Source: Thermoplasmatota archaeon (GTDB lineage: Archaea > Thermoplasmatota > E2 > DHVEG-1). From it: a stretch of 52,753 bases of DNA. The translations under genes were made by a program, and so were the position numbers. The stretch covers positions 1 through 52,753 of the forward strand of contig JAFGML010000002.1 in the NCBI GenBank assembly GCA_016927555.1. Reading direction: 5' to 3'. The notes beneath the pieces are model-generated. The model saw nothing but the letters and a program-made list of their open reading frames with translations. It made no database searches and was not told the origin of the DNA. Below, one piece after another: positions 45,970 to 52,753 of the stretch (its first letter is position 1; the number at the start of each line of letters is the position of its first letter).

Positions 45970-46542
45970 TCATTGTTGATGGTCCCGTGTCAACGGGGGA
46001 CGAGTGAACACGCGATACTTCTGATTTGGGTCCGTGAGCTCCAGTTCAATACGCTTGGAGATCAGCTTGTCTGGTGACCGTAGAAAATCAATCCGATCCT
46101 GCATCTCCTTGAACGATTCAAATGGTTTCTTCTTGCGCTCATCCAGGATTTCAATCATCATCTTCTTGCCAAGTCCCGGGAGCAGTTCAAGGACGTGAAA
46201 GCGAGTAGAGATAGCTGATGCCTCATTGAAGAACTTCACGAACCGTGCCTCGTTGTTGTGGACAATGTCAAGGAGTACGTACGGCAGTTCCCCATGCGCA
46301 GTTGAGGTGAGGTTCTCAAAATTCACCCGCCCTTTTATTTTTTCAATTTTAGTGCGTAGCGCTGCGTCTTTCCCAACGTAAATACGTTCTCCTACTGTAA
46401 ATGTCGCGTCATGCTTTGGAATGAGTTCAAGGAACGTGAACTGCGCCTCCCCAATGCCATACACGACTGGGTTCCGCTTGTAGGGAGAGAGATCCCCTCT
46501 TCCTTTTGCTAAGTAATCCAGGACATAGACATAGTCTTCCAT
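45970..46542 (-). CDS. DUF655 family protein (predicted nucleic-acid binding)
   Basis: A 190-residue archaeal protein with an N-terminal OB-like part (MEDYVYVLDYLAKGR, FTFLELIPKHDATF, GERIYVGK) and a helix-hairpin-helix LELLPGLGKKMMIEILDER. Function is unknown, but its constant place between rpoF and rsmA suggests RNA metabolism. I chose ATG 46542, the point where family similarity starts; the frame extends back to TTG 46566 over the rpoF stop. Confidence 0.88.
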   Translation of the reverse strand: MEDYVYVLDYLAKGRGDLSPYKRNPVVYGIGEAQFTFLELIPKHDATFTVGERIYVGKDAALRTKIEKIKGRVNFENLTSTAHGELPYVLLDIVHNNEARFVKFFNEASAISTRFHVLELLPGLGKKMMIEILDERKKKPFESFKEMQDRIDFLRSPDKLISKRIELELTDPNQKYRVFTRPPLTRDHQQ

Positions 46543-46558
46543 GCTCACCAACCCCCAT

Positions 46559-46903
46559 CTACTCAACCGAATGTTTTTTGATGGTCTCCAAAATATTTTT
46601 TATTTCCCTATCATTGGGTGTGTACCGTTCTTTCGCAAAGATAGCTTTGACATCATCCTCTGACATCGGGAGAATATCTGCCATTTTATACGCAATGATC
46701 TCTTCCACGTGCTCAAGTTTCTGGAGATCCGCGATTAATTCTTTTGTCTGTTTGACGTTGAGCTTACTAAATTTCTCTGCATGCTCGAGTGCGATTTTCT
46801 GCTCGTGGAGCATCTCCTTTCGTTCTTTACTGATTTTTTTTAAGATGTTTTTGACTTCGGCAAGTGACACGAGTTTCCCGGGTTGATCTGTCGCTGCTTC
46901 CAT
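46559..46903 (-). CDS. rpoF: DNA-directed RNA polymerase subunit F (Rpo4)
   Basis: A 114-residue homologue of eukaryotic Rpb4 that forms the stalk with Rpo7. The helical sequence ends in the HRDC-like part with IIAYKMADILPMSEDDVKAIFAKER, typical of the family. It begins immediately after the L21e stop. Confidence 0.93.
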   Translation of the reverse strand: MEAATDQPGKLVSLAEVKNILKKISKERKEMLHEQKIALEHAEKFSKLNVKQTKELIADLQKLEHVEEIIAYKMADILPMSEDDVKAIFAKERYTPNDREIKNILETIKKHSVE

Positions 46904-47197
46904 CTAGGTAACTCTCCCCAAATGCTCAGGTAACACAACGAGTGTTTTATGTTTCTTGCCTACAATGATACCAACGAGGTACGCCTGTCCTTGCATACCC
47001 TCGACCTTTCCGGTGTACCCTTGAAACCGGTGATGTGGCATGCCTTTCTGCACCGCTGAATCTATTGCAATGCTCACACTGTCTCCAACGTTAAAGTGTT
47101 GTAATGATCGTGTAATAGAGGATATCCCACGTGTGGATGGTTTCTTCCTCATGATGTATCTGCTTTTACTTCGTGTTCCTTTTGATCGTTTCACCAT
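46904..47197 (-). CDS. rpl21e: Large ribosomal subunit protein eL21
   Basis: A 97-residue ribosomal protein with the family N-terminus KRSKGTRSKSRYIMRKKP and the FNVGDSVSIAID, GMPHHRFQGYTGKV segments. It starts 5 nt after pus10 and abuts rpoF. Confidence 0.96.
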   Translation of the reverse strand: MVKRSKGTRSKSRYIMRKKPSTRGISSITRSLQHFNVGDSVSIAIDSAVQKGMPHHRFQGYTGKVEGMQGQAYLVGIIVGKKHKTLVVLPEHLGRVT

Positions 47198-47202
47198 AGG
47201 TC

Positions 47203-48417
47203 TTATTCCCCCTTCACCTCAATGACATCGAGTTCTGTGACGATGCACGGTATGCCGATGAGGTCACTGAGATTTGGTTGGGTTTTTTGGTCATCACCAG
47301 AGATGAATTCTTTTATGTAGGTTCCGGATTCTGTTTCTAAGGTGAGAGTAGCTCTGATGCCCTCTACCTGTTCAACGGTGCAGTTGTATATCGTACGTTC
47401 TCTAACCTTATTGGCCCGACGATGGGCCACACGTGTCGGTGTCAACTGCTTTATGGGTTTACCCCGTAATGTCTGAGCCACCTTTATAAGTTTTTCTTTA
47501 TTGAACGGTTGGGCTGCTTCAACAGTGACACGGTAGGTTTTCTGAAACTCTGCTGCTTTCAGTCGGGCGATCTCGTCCCTCGTAGAGAATCGAAGAGAGA
47601 TGACTTCGATCTGACCGGTGGTTGCGCTGTTGACCTCTCGCTCCAGTGTGGGTAAGTCAAGCCAGCGTCTCTTTGGCTCCTTGATCTCCAGAACAAACGG
47701 ACGGCCGTTGCCAAGCATCAGTGCGTCGATATCCTCTCGTCCGCACCCGTGGAATGATTCTCCAGTGCCTTGGGCAGCATGTACAAGTTTTTCTGCGATG
47801 AGCTCTTCGACGGTTGTTTCGTAGAGCTTCCCAGTGTACTGACATTTTTTACAACCCTTTCCACGACAGACTTGGCAAGGCCACTTCGTCTGCGGGATTC
47901 CCCGTTGGAGTTTCTTATAACGTCCATAGATGAACAAGGAGCTGATTTGCAGTGTTACGACGTCGTAGGCGGTGTCGACGATAGCCATGATATCAGGGTT
48001 GGGGATATCGACGGTTTTGTTGAGCTGGGGCTCGAGGATTTTCCCGATTTCCCTGTTGATTTCCATCTTGATAGGCTCAGGGTCTTGTAGCTGGAGTTGT
48101 TCCCACAGGTGATGCTCTCGTTCTTGTATTTCGTCATCTATTTTTGAGCCGACTAAAAACGTGTTAAATTCATTCTCTCGGAGGGCGTCAGTGATTAATC
48201 TGGCGAAATGAGGAATGTCCTCAATGAGTCCTTCACACAGCCAGCATTGTTTTGTAGGTACCTGGTGCGTCTGGTGCAGTGTTGTTCTGATTTTTTTTCC
48301 CTTTTCAGTATTCGAACCTTCTTTACAGGAATTTCTGAAGAGGCGACCAAGACAGGCATCGCAGAGCTGATACTGTTGCAGTACAGTGGTGATTTGTGTT
48401 GGGATGTGCTGATTCAT
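47203..48417 (-). CDS. pus10: tRNA pseudouridine synthase Pus10
   Basis: A 404-residue archaeal Pus10, which makes pseudouridine 54 and 55 in tRNA. The N-terminal THUMP-like part carries a zinc site (CDACLGRLF, CWLCEG) and an extra CQVCRGKGCKKC pair. The catalytic aspartate is in GREDIDALMLGNGRPF. The C-terminus has VAHRRANKVRERTIYN and GTYIKEFISGD. ATG 48417 agrees with the family start and with a TATA box 24 nt upstream; the frame reaches back to 48459. It opens the pus10-L21e-rpoF-DUF655-rsmA operon. Confidence 0.93.
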   Translation of the reverse strand: MNQHIPTQITTVLQQYQLCDACLGRLFRNSCKEGSNTEKGKKIRTTLHQTHQVPTKQCWLCEGLIEDIPHFARLITDALRENEFNTFLVGSKIDDEIQEREHHLWEQLQLQDPEPIKMEINREIGKILEPQLNKTVDIPNPDIMAIVDTAYDVVTLQISSLFIYGRYKKLQRGIPQTKWPCQVCRGKGCKKCQYTGKLYETTVEELIAEKLVHAAQGTGESFHGCGREDIDALMLGNGRPFVLEIKEPKRRWLDLPTLEREVNSATTGQIEVISLRFSTRDEIARLKAAEFQKTYRVTVEAAQPFNKEKLIKVAQTLRGKPIKQLTPTRVAHRRANKVRERTIYNCTVEQVEGIRATLTLETESGTYIKEFISGDDQKTQPNLSDLIGIPCIVTELDVIEVKGE

Positions 48418-48440
48418 AGCTGGTGTGCAATATCCTGTGA

Positions 48441-48448
48441 TATTTAAG
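48441..48448 (-). promoter_or_regulatory. TATA box of the pus10-rsmA operon
   Basis: CTTAAATA on the minus strand stands 24-31 nt before ATG 48417, implying a leaderless mRNA for pus10. Confidence 0.6.
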
Positions 48449-48492
48449 CGTTCTTCCACTACTAATGTTCTGGATAGAGTTGGACAAGAAAG

Positions 48493-48500
48493 TATTTAAA
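48493..48500 (+). promoter_or_regulatory. TATA box of the zinc-ribbon microprotein
   Basis: TATTTAAA ends 22 nt before ATG 48523, forming a back-to-back arrangement with the pus10 promoter. Confidence 0.55.
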
Positions 48501-48522
48501 CGCTTAGGGAGAGGTTCTCCTT

Positions 48523-48627
48523 ATGATCTGTCAGAGATGCAGATGTCGATTTGGTCGTATAGGAGAGGATTACTGGACTGCCAGAGCAGGGATTTGTCCT
48601 CTGTGCGAGGAAACAACAACAATATAA
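48523..48627 (+). CDS. 34-residue zinc-ribbon microprotein
   Basis: A 34-residue protein with two Cys-x2-Cys knuckles, MICQRC (followed by RC) and ICPLCEE, 19 residues between them, and a basic-aromatic middle (RFGRIGEDYWTARA). This is the layout of a minimal zinc ribbon. It starts at an ATG with a TATA box at the right distance. The regular knuckle spacing makes a real gene likely despite its size. Such proteins often bind nucleic acid or a protein partner; no family is recognised. Confidence 0.6.
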   Translation: MICQRCRCRFGRIGEDYWTARAGICPLCEETTTI

Positions 48628-48633
48628 TTTTTC

Positions 48634-48792
48634 TTACGTGAGCCATAGATAGTACAACGCCCATAGAAGTCCAGCAAAAAATAAGATAGGAATAATCCAA
48701 AACCATACTATTGTTGAGACACCAAGCGCATAGGCAAGAGAAAGAAAGAACCCTACTACGAGGAACGTAGTCAAAATGTCTCTATACTTCAT
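48634..48792 (-). CDS. 52-residue two-helix membrane protein
   Basis: A short hydrophobic protein starting MKYRDILTTFLVVGFF, with two predicted membrane helices (LTTFLVVGFFLSLAYALGV and VWFWIIPILFFAGLLWAL). AGGTGG lies 9 nt before the ATG, and an AT-rich TTAAATAAAAAT (minus strand, about 48849-48860) could be its promoter. It is convergent with the zinc-ribbon gene, 6 nt away. Unknown function. Confidence 0.55.
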   Translation of the reverse strand: MKYRDILTTFLVVGFFLSLAYALGVSTIVWFWIIPILFFAGLLWALYYLWLT

Positions 48793-48985
48793 AAGACTCG
48801 CCACCTGAAAGGACTATTCTAAGAAACCTTCAACACCTACAACAGAGATTTTTATTTAACACTATCGGAAAGAAATGCACTGGCGTAATGATATAACTAT
48901 TTTGGGGAACATAACACGAAAAAGCGTGAAAAGGAGGTTTTTAATAGCATCCGCGTATTAACAGGTTTCATCGGGGAGTGTGCGT

Positions 48986-49150
48986 ATGCCACAAGGCAAG
49001 GTCATCATCCATTTTGAGTATGATGAAGAGAACGAAAAATGCAGATGGGATTTAAAACAAGAAGGAAGAGATCAATTAGATAACGAGAACCTCATTTTCC
49101 TATTTCAACATGTTATTAGTGAGCTGATGTCAGATTCATCGACACCATAA
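48986..49150 (+). CDS. 54-residue acidic protein of unknown function
   Basis: A small soluble acidic protein: a beta-like start GKVIIHFEYDEENEK, Trp in CRWDLK and a helix LIFLFQHVISELMSD. GGGGAG precedes ATG by 7 nt, and TTTTTAATAG near 48938-48947 could be a TATA element. The amphipathic strand-helix pattern and good ribosome site support a real gene. No family recognised. Confidence 0.5.
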   Translation: MPQGKVIIHFEYDEENEKCRWDLKQEGRDQLDNENLIFLFQHVISELMSDSSTP

Positions 49151-49275
49151 CGAGTGTCGACTATCCCATGCCCTACAGATGAGTCCTTTTTCATCGACAA
49201 CTAACGGCTATGAGGCTGAACAATCTTTTTAATATGAGAGCATATACCGGACTCATTCAAGGAGGATTTGCGTAC

Positions 49276-50577
49276 ATGGTTGACGTTGCTCCCTTTAAAG
49301 GCCTGGTCTACAACAAGGAGAAAATACAAAACTTTGACGAGGTCATGTCTCCACCCTATGACATCATCTCAGAGAAGATGCAACACGAGCTGTACGAAAA
49401 ACATCTATATAATTTCGTCAGACTCATCTTAGGAAAAATACAGCCTTCCGATACCGAGCAGGAGAACCGATACACGAGGGCAAAGCTGTTGTTCGATGAA
49501 TGGCAGACCCAAGGGGTTCTTCTGTCGTCAACAAAACCAACCATTTACCCGTACAAAGTGGAGTACACAGTCAAGAAGCAGAAGAAACAGATGAACGGAT
49601 TCTTCGTGTTGCTGAAGCTGGACCCTGAGTATAAAACCGTCAAAGCCCATGAGAAAACCCTGGCAAAACCGAAGGCAGATCGACTGAACCTCATGCGTGC
49701 CTGTGACGCGAACCTTGAACCCATCCAACTCATGTACATGGATGAGGCAGATGGCATTCGAAAAACCATTGATGCCGCAATTGGTAAACCAATGATGAGT
49801 GTGAAAGGCTACGATGGGTTCACTCATCGGTTGTGGCGGCTGGAGGATCAACGCGTGATTCAATCTATTGTGGATAGTCTCCATGAGAAGATCCTGTTCA
49901 TCGCTGATGGCCACCATCGGTACCAGACATCCATTAACTTTGCTATGGAGAAACAACAGCAGACAGGGAACACGGACCCACACGCTCCATTCCGCTACAT
50001 CATGGTCGTGCTGTGCAACATGTTTGACCCCGGCCTCTCCATCTTGCCTACCCATCGGTTGATTCACCTCCCCAACGCTGATATTGAAGATGCTCTAACG
50101 AAACTGCAACCCTATGTGACCATCGAAAAGAAACCTTTGGAGAAACAGAAATACGATTATGTTGCTATGGGCAAGAAAATCATGAAAGACATTGAGACGG
50201 ACACCAAGCACACCTTCGCCATGTACAGCAAGAATGCGTACTACGTTCTGACGTTGAAAGACGAACAGGTGATGGATCGTCTCGCCGCGGATCATTCGAA
50301 GACCTGGCGGACACTGGATGTCTCTATTCTCCATAAATTGATTCTTGAGCCGTTTGGTATCACCGATGCGAACCTTGAGGATCATGTGAAGTACACCAGG
50401 GTGGACGCTGAGGCTGTCCAGATGGTAGACGAAGGAGACTATGATTTTTCGTTCCTCATGAACGCGACGAAAATAGAGCAGCTAAAAGCGATTGCTGATG
50501 CTGGCGAGCACATGCCGCAGAAATCAACGTATTTCCTGCCAAAGCTGCTGTCCGGCCTAGTCATGTACAAAATGTAG
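49276..50577 (+). CDS. DUF1015 family protein
   Basis: A 433-residue protein of a widespread family of unknown function. Diagnostic stretches are the N-terminal DVAPFKGLVYN, VMSPPYDIIS, NFVRLILGK, and IADGHHRYQTSINF with a His-His pair that could be catalytic or metal-binding. I chose ATG 49276 because GGAGG lies 10 nt upstream and TTTTTAATA at 49226-49234 fits as promoter; the frame is open to 49210 but the added part is outside the likely transcript. Confidence 0.9.
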   Translation: MVDVAPFKGLVYNKEKIQNFDEVMSPPYDIISEKMQHELYEKHLYNFVRLILGKIQPSDTEQENRYTRAKLLFDEWQTQGVLLSSTKPTIYPYKVEYTVKKQKKQMNGFFVLLKLDPEYKTVKAHEKTLAKPKADRLNLMRACDANLEPIQLMYMDEADGIRKTIDAAIGKPMMSVKGYDGFTHRLWRLEDQRVIQSIVDSLHEKILFIADGHHRYQTSINFAMEKQQQTGNTDPHAPFRYIMVVLCNMFDPGLSILPTHRLIHLPNADIEDALTKLQPYVTIEKKPLEKQKYDYVAMGKKIMKDIETDTKHTFAMYSKNAYYVLTLKDEQVMDRLAADHSKTWRTLDVSILHKLILEPFGITDANLEDHVKYTRVDAEAVQMVDEGDYDFSFLMNATKIEQLKAIADAGEHMPQKSTYFLPKLLSGLVMYKM

Positions 50578-50603
50578 CACTGGTTGACAGAACGACAAAA
50601 TGG

Positions 50604-50684
50604 TATTGTATCAACAATAGTTTATATACCCCGGGGTAGAGAGAAGTATCTGGTGAGGAAGGGAAATACATTCTCATTTTTTTT
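50604..50684 (+). promoter_or_regulatory. Promoter-like element with inverted repeats and hairpin in a convergent gap
   Basis: Between two convergent genes lie, in order, an inverted repeat TATTGT-n4-ACAATA (50604-50619), TTTATATA (50621-50628), a 12-bp palindrome TACCCCGGGGTA (50627-50638), a hairpin GAGAAGTAT/ATAC-A-TTCTC (50641-50675) and eight T residues (50677-50684). The hairpin and T-run could end the DUF1015 transcript. The TATA box suggests in addition a short transcript, either a small RNA or a 24-codon GTG frame at 50653. Which of these is real is open. Confidence 0.4.
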
Positions 50685-50723
50685 CTTCATATTTTTCCCC
50701 CTCCTTCCTCCCTTCATAGTAGG

Positions 50724-51815
50724 TTAGCTGTTGCTGAGCAGGGAGCAGTAGAAGATATCGCCTCGAGGAAGGCTGGTGAATGCACCGTGTCGTGTCTGCT
50801 GGAACGATGTGGTGTCTGAGAGAGAGGTGATATCGTGTATGGTAAATGAGCTCTTGTCGATGAATTGTTCAATGACTGTGGCGGTTTCTTCTGGTGTGAA
50901 CGTGCACACGGCATAGAGGAGGAACCCGCCTGATGTGACATAGTGTGCTGCTTTTTGCAGGATGTTGAGTTGCATGGGTGGGTATTCATCGATGTCTTCT
51001 ATGTATTTGATTTCTGGGTTTCTGCGTGCAGCACCCAGTCCACTGCAGGGCGCATCGACGAGCACGACGTCGTACTGCGTGTCAGGAAGATGGTCTTCAA
51101 CACGTACTGCGGCTTTGTATTGCAGGCACCGTTTGTGAAGAGTGTGTCTTTTGTCTGCGTTGATCTCGTAGGCTATGAGTTGTTTGTTATTCTGGGTGAT
51201 CGAGGCCATGGCTAGGCTTTTACCGCCGTTTCCCGCACAGTAATCCAGTATGGAGTCTCCGAGTGAAGCGGCAAGTGTCGCGATGAGTTGGCTGTTCTCA
51301 TCCTGAATGTGAGCGTGGTGCTGGGTGACTACTGGAGAGTACTTGCTTGTTGAGGTGGTGTGAATTGCGGTTGGGAGGATTGCGTGCTCAGCTGGGAGGT
51401 GCTCTTCGTGTAAGAGTGTCATGACCTGGTCAGGTGCGGTGGTGTTGAGGTTGACACACAGGGTTGTCGGTGGTGTTTCGTTGAGGTAGTCCGCCCAGTC
51501 TGGATACTGCTGGAGAATCTGTGCAACAAATGGAGAGCAGGAGTAGCGGTACTCAAAGGGATATGATGATGCTGTTGACTGTGCTCCTTCCATGGCGAGT
51601 TGAATGTAGGTCTGTGGGGAGAGCACCTGTCCTTTCGTGTCAATGATGTGGTCGTAGAGTTTCTTCCATCGGACGACGTCATGGACCAGCTCTGCTATCT
51701 CCTCCCGCTGTGTCTTTGAGAGCCCTGCAGGGGGTAAGATATCTCGTAAGCACCGTGCCATGTTTCCTTTCTTGAGGTACTTTGCGATGACCTGTGCTGC
51801 TATTTCTTGTTCCAT
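50724..51815 (-). CDS. RNA 5-methylcytosine methyltransferase (NSUN/RsmB type)
   Basis: A 363-residue SAM-dependent enzyme. The N-terminal helical part resembles the NusB-like domain of RsmB. The methyltransferase domain shows ILDYCAGNGGKSLAMA (SAM loop), AYEINADKR, the first catalytic motif DAPCSGLGAARRNPE and the second, with the nucleophile, AVCTFTPEE. Whether it acts on rRNA or tRNA is unknown. ATG 51815 is about 30 nt from a TATA-like TATTTTAAT at 51845-51853; ATG 51833 is an alternative six codons up. Confidence 0.92.
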   Translation of the reverse strand: MEQEIAAQVIAKYLKKGNMARCLRDILPPAGLSKTQREEIAELVHDVVRWKKLYDHIIDTKGQVLSPQTYIQLAMEGAQSTASSYPFEYRYSCSPFVAQILQQYPDWADYLNETPPTTLCVNLNTTAPDQVMTLLHEEHLPAEHAILPTAIHTTSTSKYSPVVTQHHAHIQDENSQLIATLAASLGDSILDYCAGNGGKSLAMASITQNNKQLIAYEINADKRHTLHKRCLQYKAAVRVEDHLPDTQYDVVLVDAPCSGLGAARRNPEIKYIEDIDEYPPMQLNILQKAAHYVTSGGFLLYAVCTFTPEETATVIEQFIDKSSFTIHDITSLSDTTSFQQTRHGAFTSLPRGDIFYCSLLSNS

Positions 51816-51890
51816 GGAGCTTCTACCCTGCATCTGCTCTTCTCATTAAAATAGCTGATGATGCTTTTTTTATTAAAAGAACGAAGTTTC

Positions 51891-51897
51891 TTTATAC
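51891..51897 (+). promoter_or_regulatory. TATA box of the LysE-family gene
   Basis: TTTATAC ends 24 nt before ATG 51922, consistent with a leaderless transcript, divergent from the methyltransferase promoter. Confidence 0.55.
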
Positions 51898-51921
51898 ACG
51901 AGTCTGGTACGGAAGTTACGT

Positions 51922-52551
51922 ATGGATTTGCTTGGTTTTGTGGTGACCGTGATTCTCCTGACTGCCTCTGGTGCGTTAGCCCCAGGTCCTCTGTTTGTTC
52001 AGACGATTGCTCAGGGTGCGAGAACCGGTGCTCGGAGTGGCTTGATTTTTTCTCTTGCTCATACTCTTGTTGAATTCTCACTCATCATGCTGTTGGCTTT
52101 TGGTTTGCTTGCGGTGAGAAACGAGGGGGTCCTTCGTAACAGTATTGGAGTGCTTGGCGGGTGTGTCTTGATTCTCTTTGGGGCGTATCAACTCCTTGGT
52201 TCGTTGAGGAAAAAGCAGCTTGAGCAGAAACCAGCAGCTGCTCCTGCGCATCGTTTGTTCTTCATTGGTGTGTTGTTTACCGCACTGAACCCGTATTTCA
52301 TTGTCTGGTGGTTGACGGTCGGGTCGACGTTGATTTTCATGGCACTGGAGCTTGCAGCGCTTGCTGGTGTGATTTTTATGTTTCTGTGTCACGTGTGGAT
52401 GGATTACGTGTGGTTAACTGCGGTGTCGTATCTCGCTAAGAGAGGTGTCAACGCCCTTGGGTCAACTTGGTACCGTGTCCTGATTGGGGTGTTTGGTGTG
52501 ATCCTCATCTATTTTGGAATGACGTTTTTAGGTGATGTCTTATGGTGGTAA
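51922..52551 (+). CDS. LysE/RhtB-family exporter
   Basis: A 209-residue membrane protein with six hydrophobic helices. The N-terminal GALAPGPLFVQTIAQGARTGARSG is the family hallmark, and LNPYFIVWWLTVG is the conserved mid-protein motif. Members export amino acids or related small molecules. The archaeal substrate is unknown. Confidence 0.9.
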   Translation: MDLLGFVVTVILLTASGALAPGPLFVQTIAQGARTGARSGLIFSLAHTLVEFSLIMLLAFGLLAVRNEGVLRNSIGVLGGCVLILFGAYQLLGSLRKKQLEQKPAAAPAHRLFFIGVLFTALNPYFIVWWLTVGSTLIFMALELAALAGVIFMFLCHVWMDYVWLTAVSYLAKRGVNALGSTWYRVLIGVFGVILIYFGMTFLGDVLWW

Positions 52552-52644
52552 ACTAAAACTTACAATGTTTTCCACGCTCAATTAATCATAACAAATATAA
52601 CAACAAAGAGTACCTCTAGTAAGACAAGAAGAACGACGAGAGGT

Positions 52645-52753
52645 TCATCCCATTTTATAGTGTTTACTCACAGCCTTCTTGATCTTCCAGTTGCATTTCA
52701 TACCTTCAGGAAATATAACGTAGTCTCCTTTCTTGAAATGAAAGGCTTTTCCT
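52645..52753 (-). CDS. 3' end of a cupin-domain protein (DUF861-like), right-edge partial
   Basis: The last 109 bases encode, on the minus strand, 35 C-terminal residues: FHFKKGDYVIFPEGMKCNW followed by KIKKAVSKHYK. The GDYVxFPEGxxCxW and KHY elements are typical of the end of small cupin proteins of the EutQ/DUF861 group. The start lies outside the window. The 93 bases between it and the exporter hold no other gene that I can see. Confidence 0.75.
   Translation of the reverse strand, partial: GKAFHFKKGDYVIFPEGMKCNWKIKKAVSKHYKMG

Noticed and set aside
1-52753. CRISPR arrays, insertion sequences or prophage
   Set aside because: I found no regularly spaced repeats, transposase motifs, terminal repeat pairs around coding sequence or phage structural genes on reading both strands.

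Overview
The window reads as a chromosomal segment of a euryarchaeon, most probably of the Thermoplasmatota (for example an uncultured marine-sediment lineage of the MBG-D type). The kingdom is secure: archaeal ribosomal protein L21e, RNA polymerase subunit F, aIF5B, Hef helicase-nuclease, Pus10, UPF0147, an A-type ATP synthase operon in the order H-I-K-E-C-F-A-B-D, and TATA boxes about 22-35 nt before start codons, many apparently leaderless. The lineage is a guess from overall gene content. There are no insertion sequences, CRISPR arrays or phage genes.

Layout. 0.5-3.3 kb: thiolase, 3-hydroxyacyl-CoA dehydrogenase and crotonase, the core of butyrate/fatty-acid beta-oxidation. 3.4-8.0 kb: two exported proteins, one a 1109-residue hydrolase-like protein ending in a tachylectin-like repeat region. 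8.0-11.6 kb (minus): cobalamin adenosyltransferase, both methylmalonyl-CoA mutase subunits and the MeaB chaperone GTPase. 11.7-16.3 kb: acyl-CoA dehydrogenase, AMP-forming acyl-CoA synthetase, EtfB, EtfA. 16.3-18.3 kb: a small conserved protein and a 4-hydroxybutyryl-CoA dehydratase/HpaB superfamily protein whose expected catalytic residues are replaced. Then tRNA-Pro, an exported M14 carboxypeptidase, a CPBP membrane protease and Ndk.

21.8-38.2 kb is an energy-conservation island: the A-type ATP synthase (minus), a four-gene group 4 [NiFe]-hydrogenase peripheral arm (plus), a small-multidrug-export-like membrane protein, a K+-dependent-type membrane pyrophosphatase and a CBS protein coupled to a CPA2 antiporter. 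The proteolipid carries all five residues of the Enterococcus hirae Na+ site, so sodium coupling is predicted. The hydrogenase has the small, NuoC-like, large and ferredoxin subunits but no membrane subunits in the window.

38.3-52.7 kb is mostly information processing: aIF5B, HxlB-like isomerase plus endonuclease IV-like protein, UPF0147, Hef, a lone response regulator, the RsmA-DUF655-RpoF-L21e-Pus10 cluster, several very small proteins (zinc ribbon, membrane, acidic), a DUF1015 protein, an m5C methyltransferase, a LysE-type exporter and the end of a cupin gene.

Together the genes suggest a protein- and fatty-acid-degrading anaerobe: exported peptidase and hydrolase feed acyl-CoA oxidation through Etf and the methylmalonyl-CoA route, reducing power may leave as H2, and ion gradients are managed by the ATP synthase, pyrophosphatase and antiporter. 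This physiology is inference from gene content.
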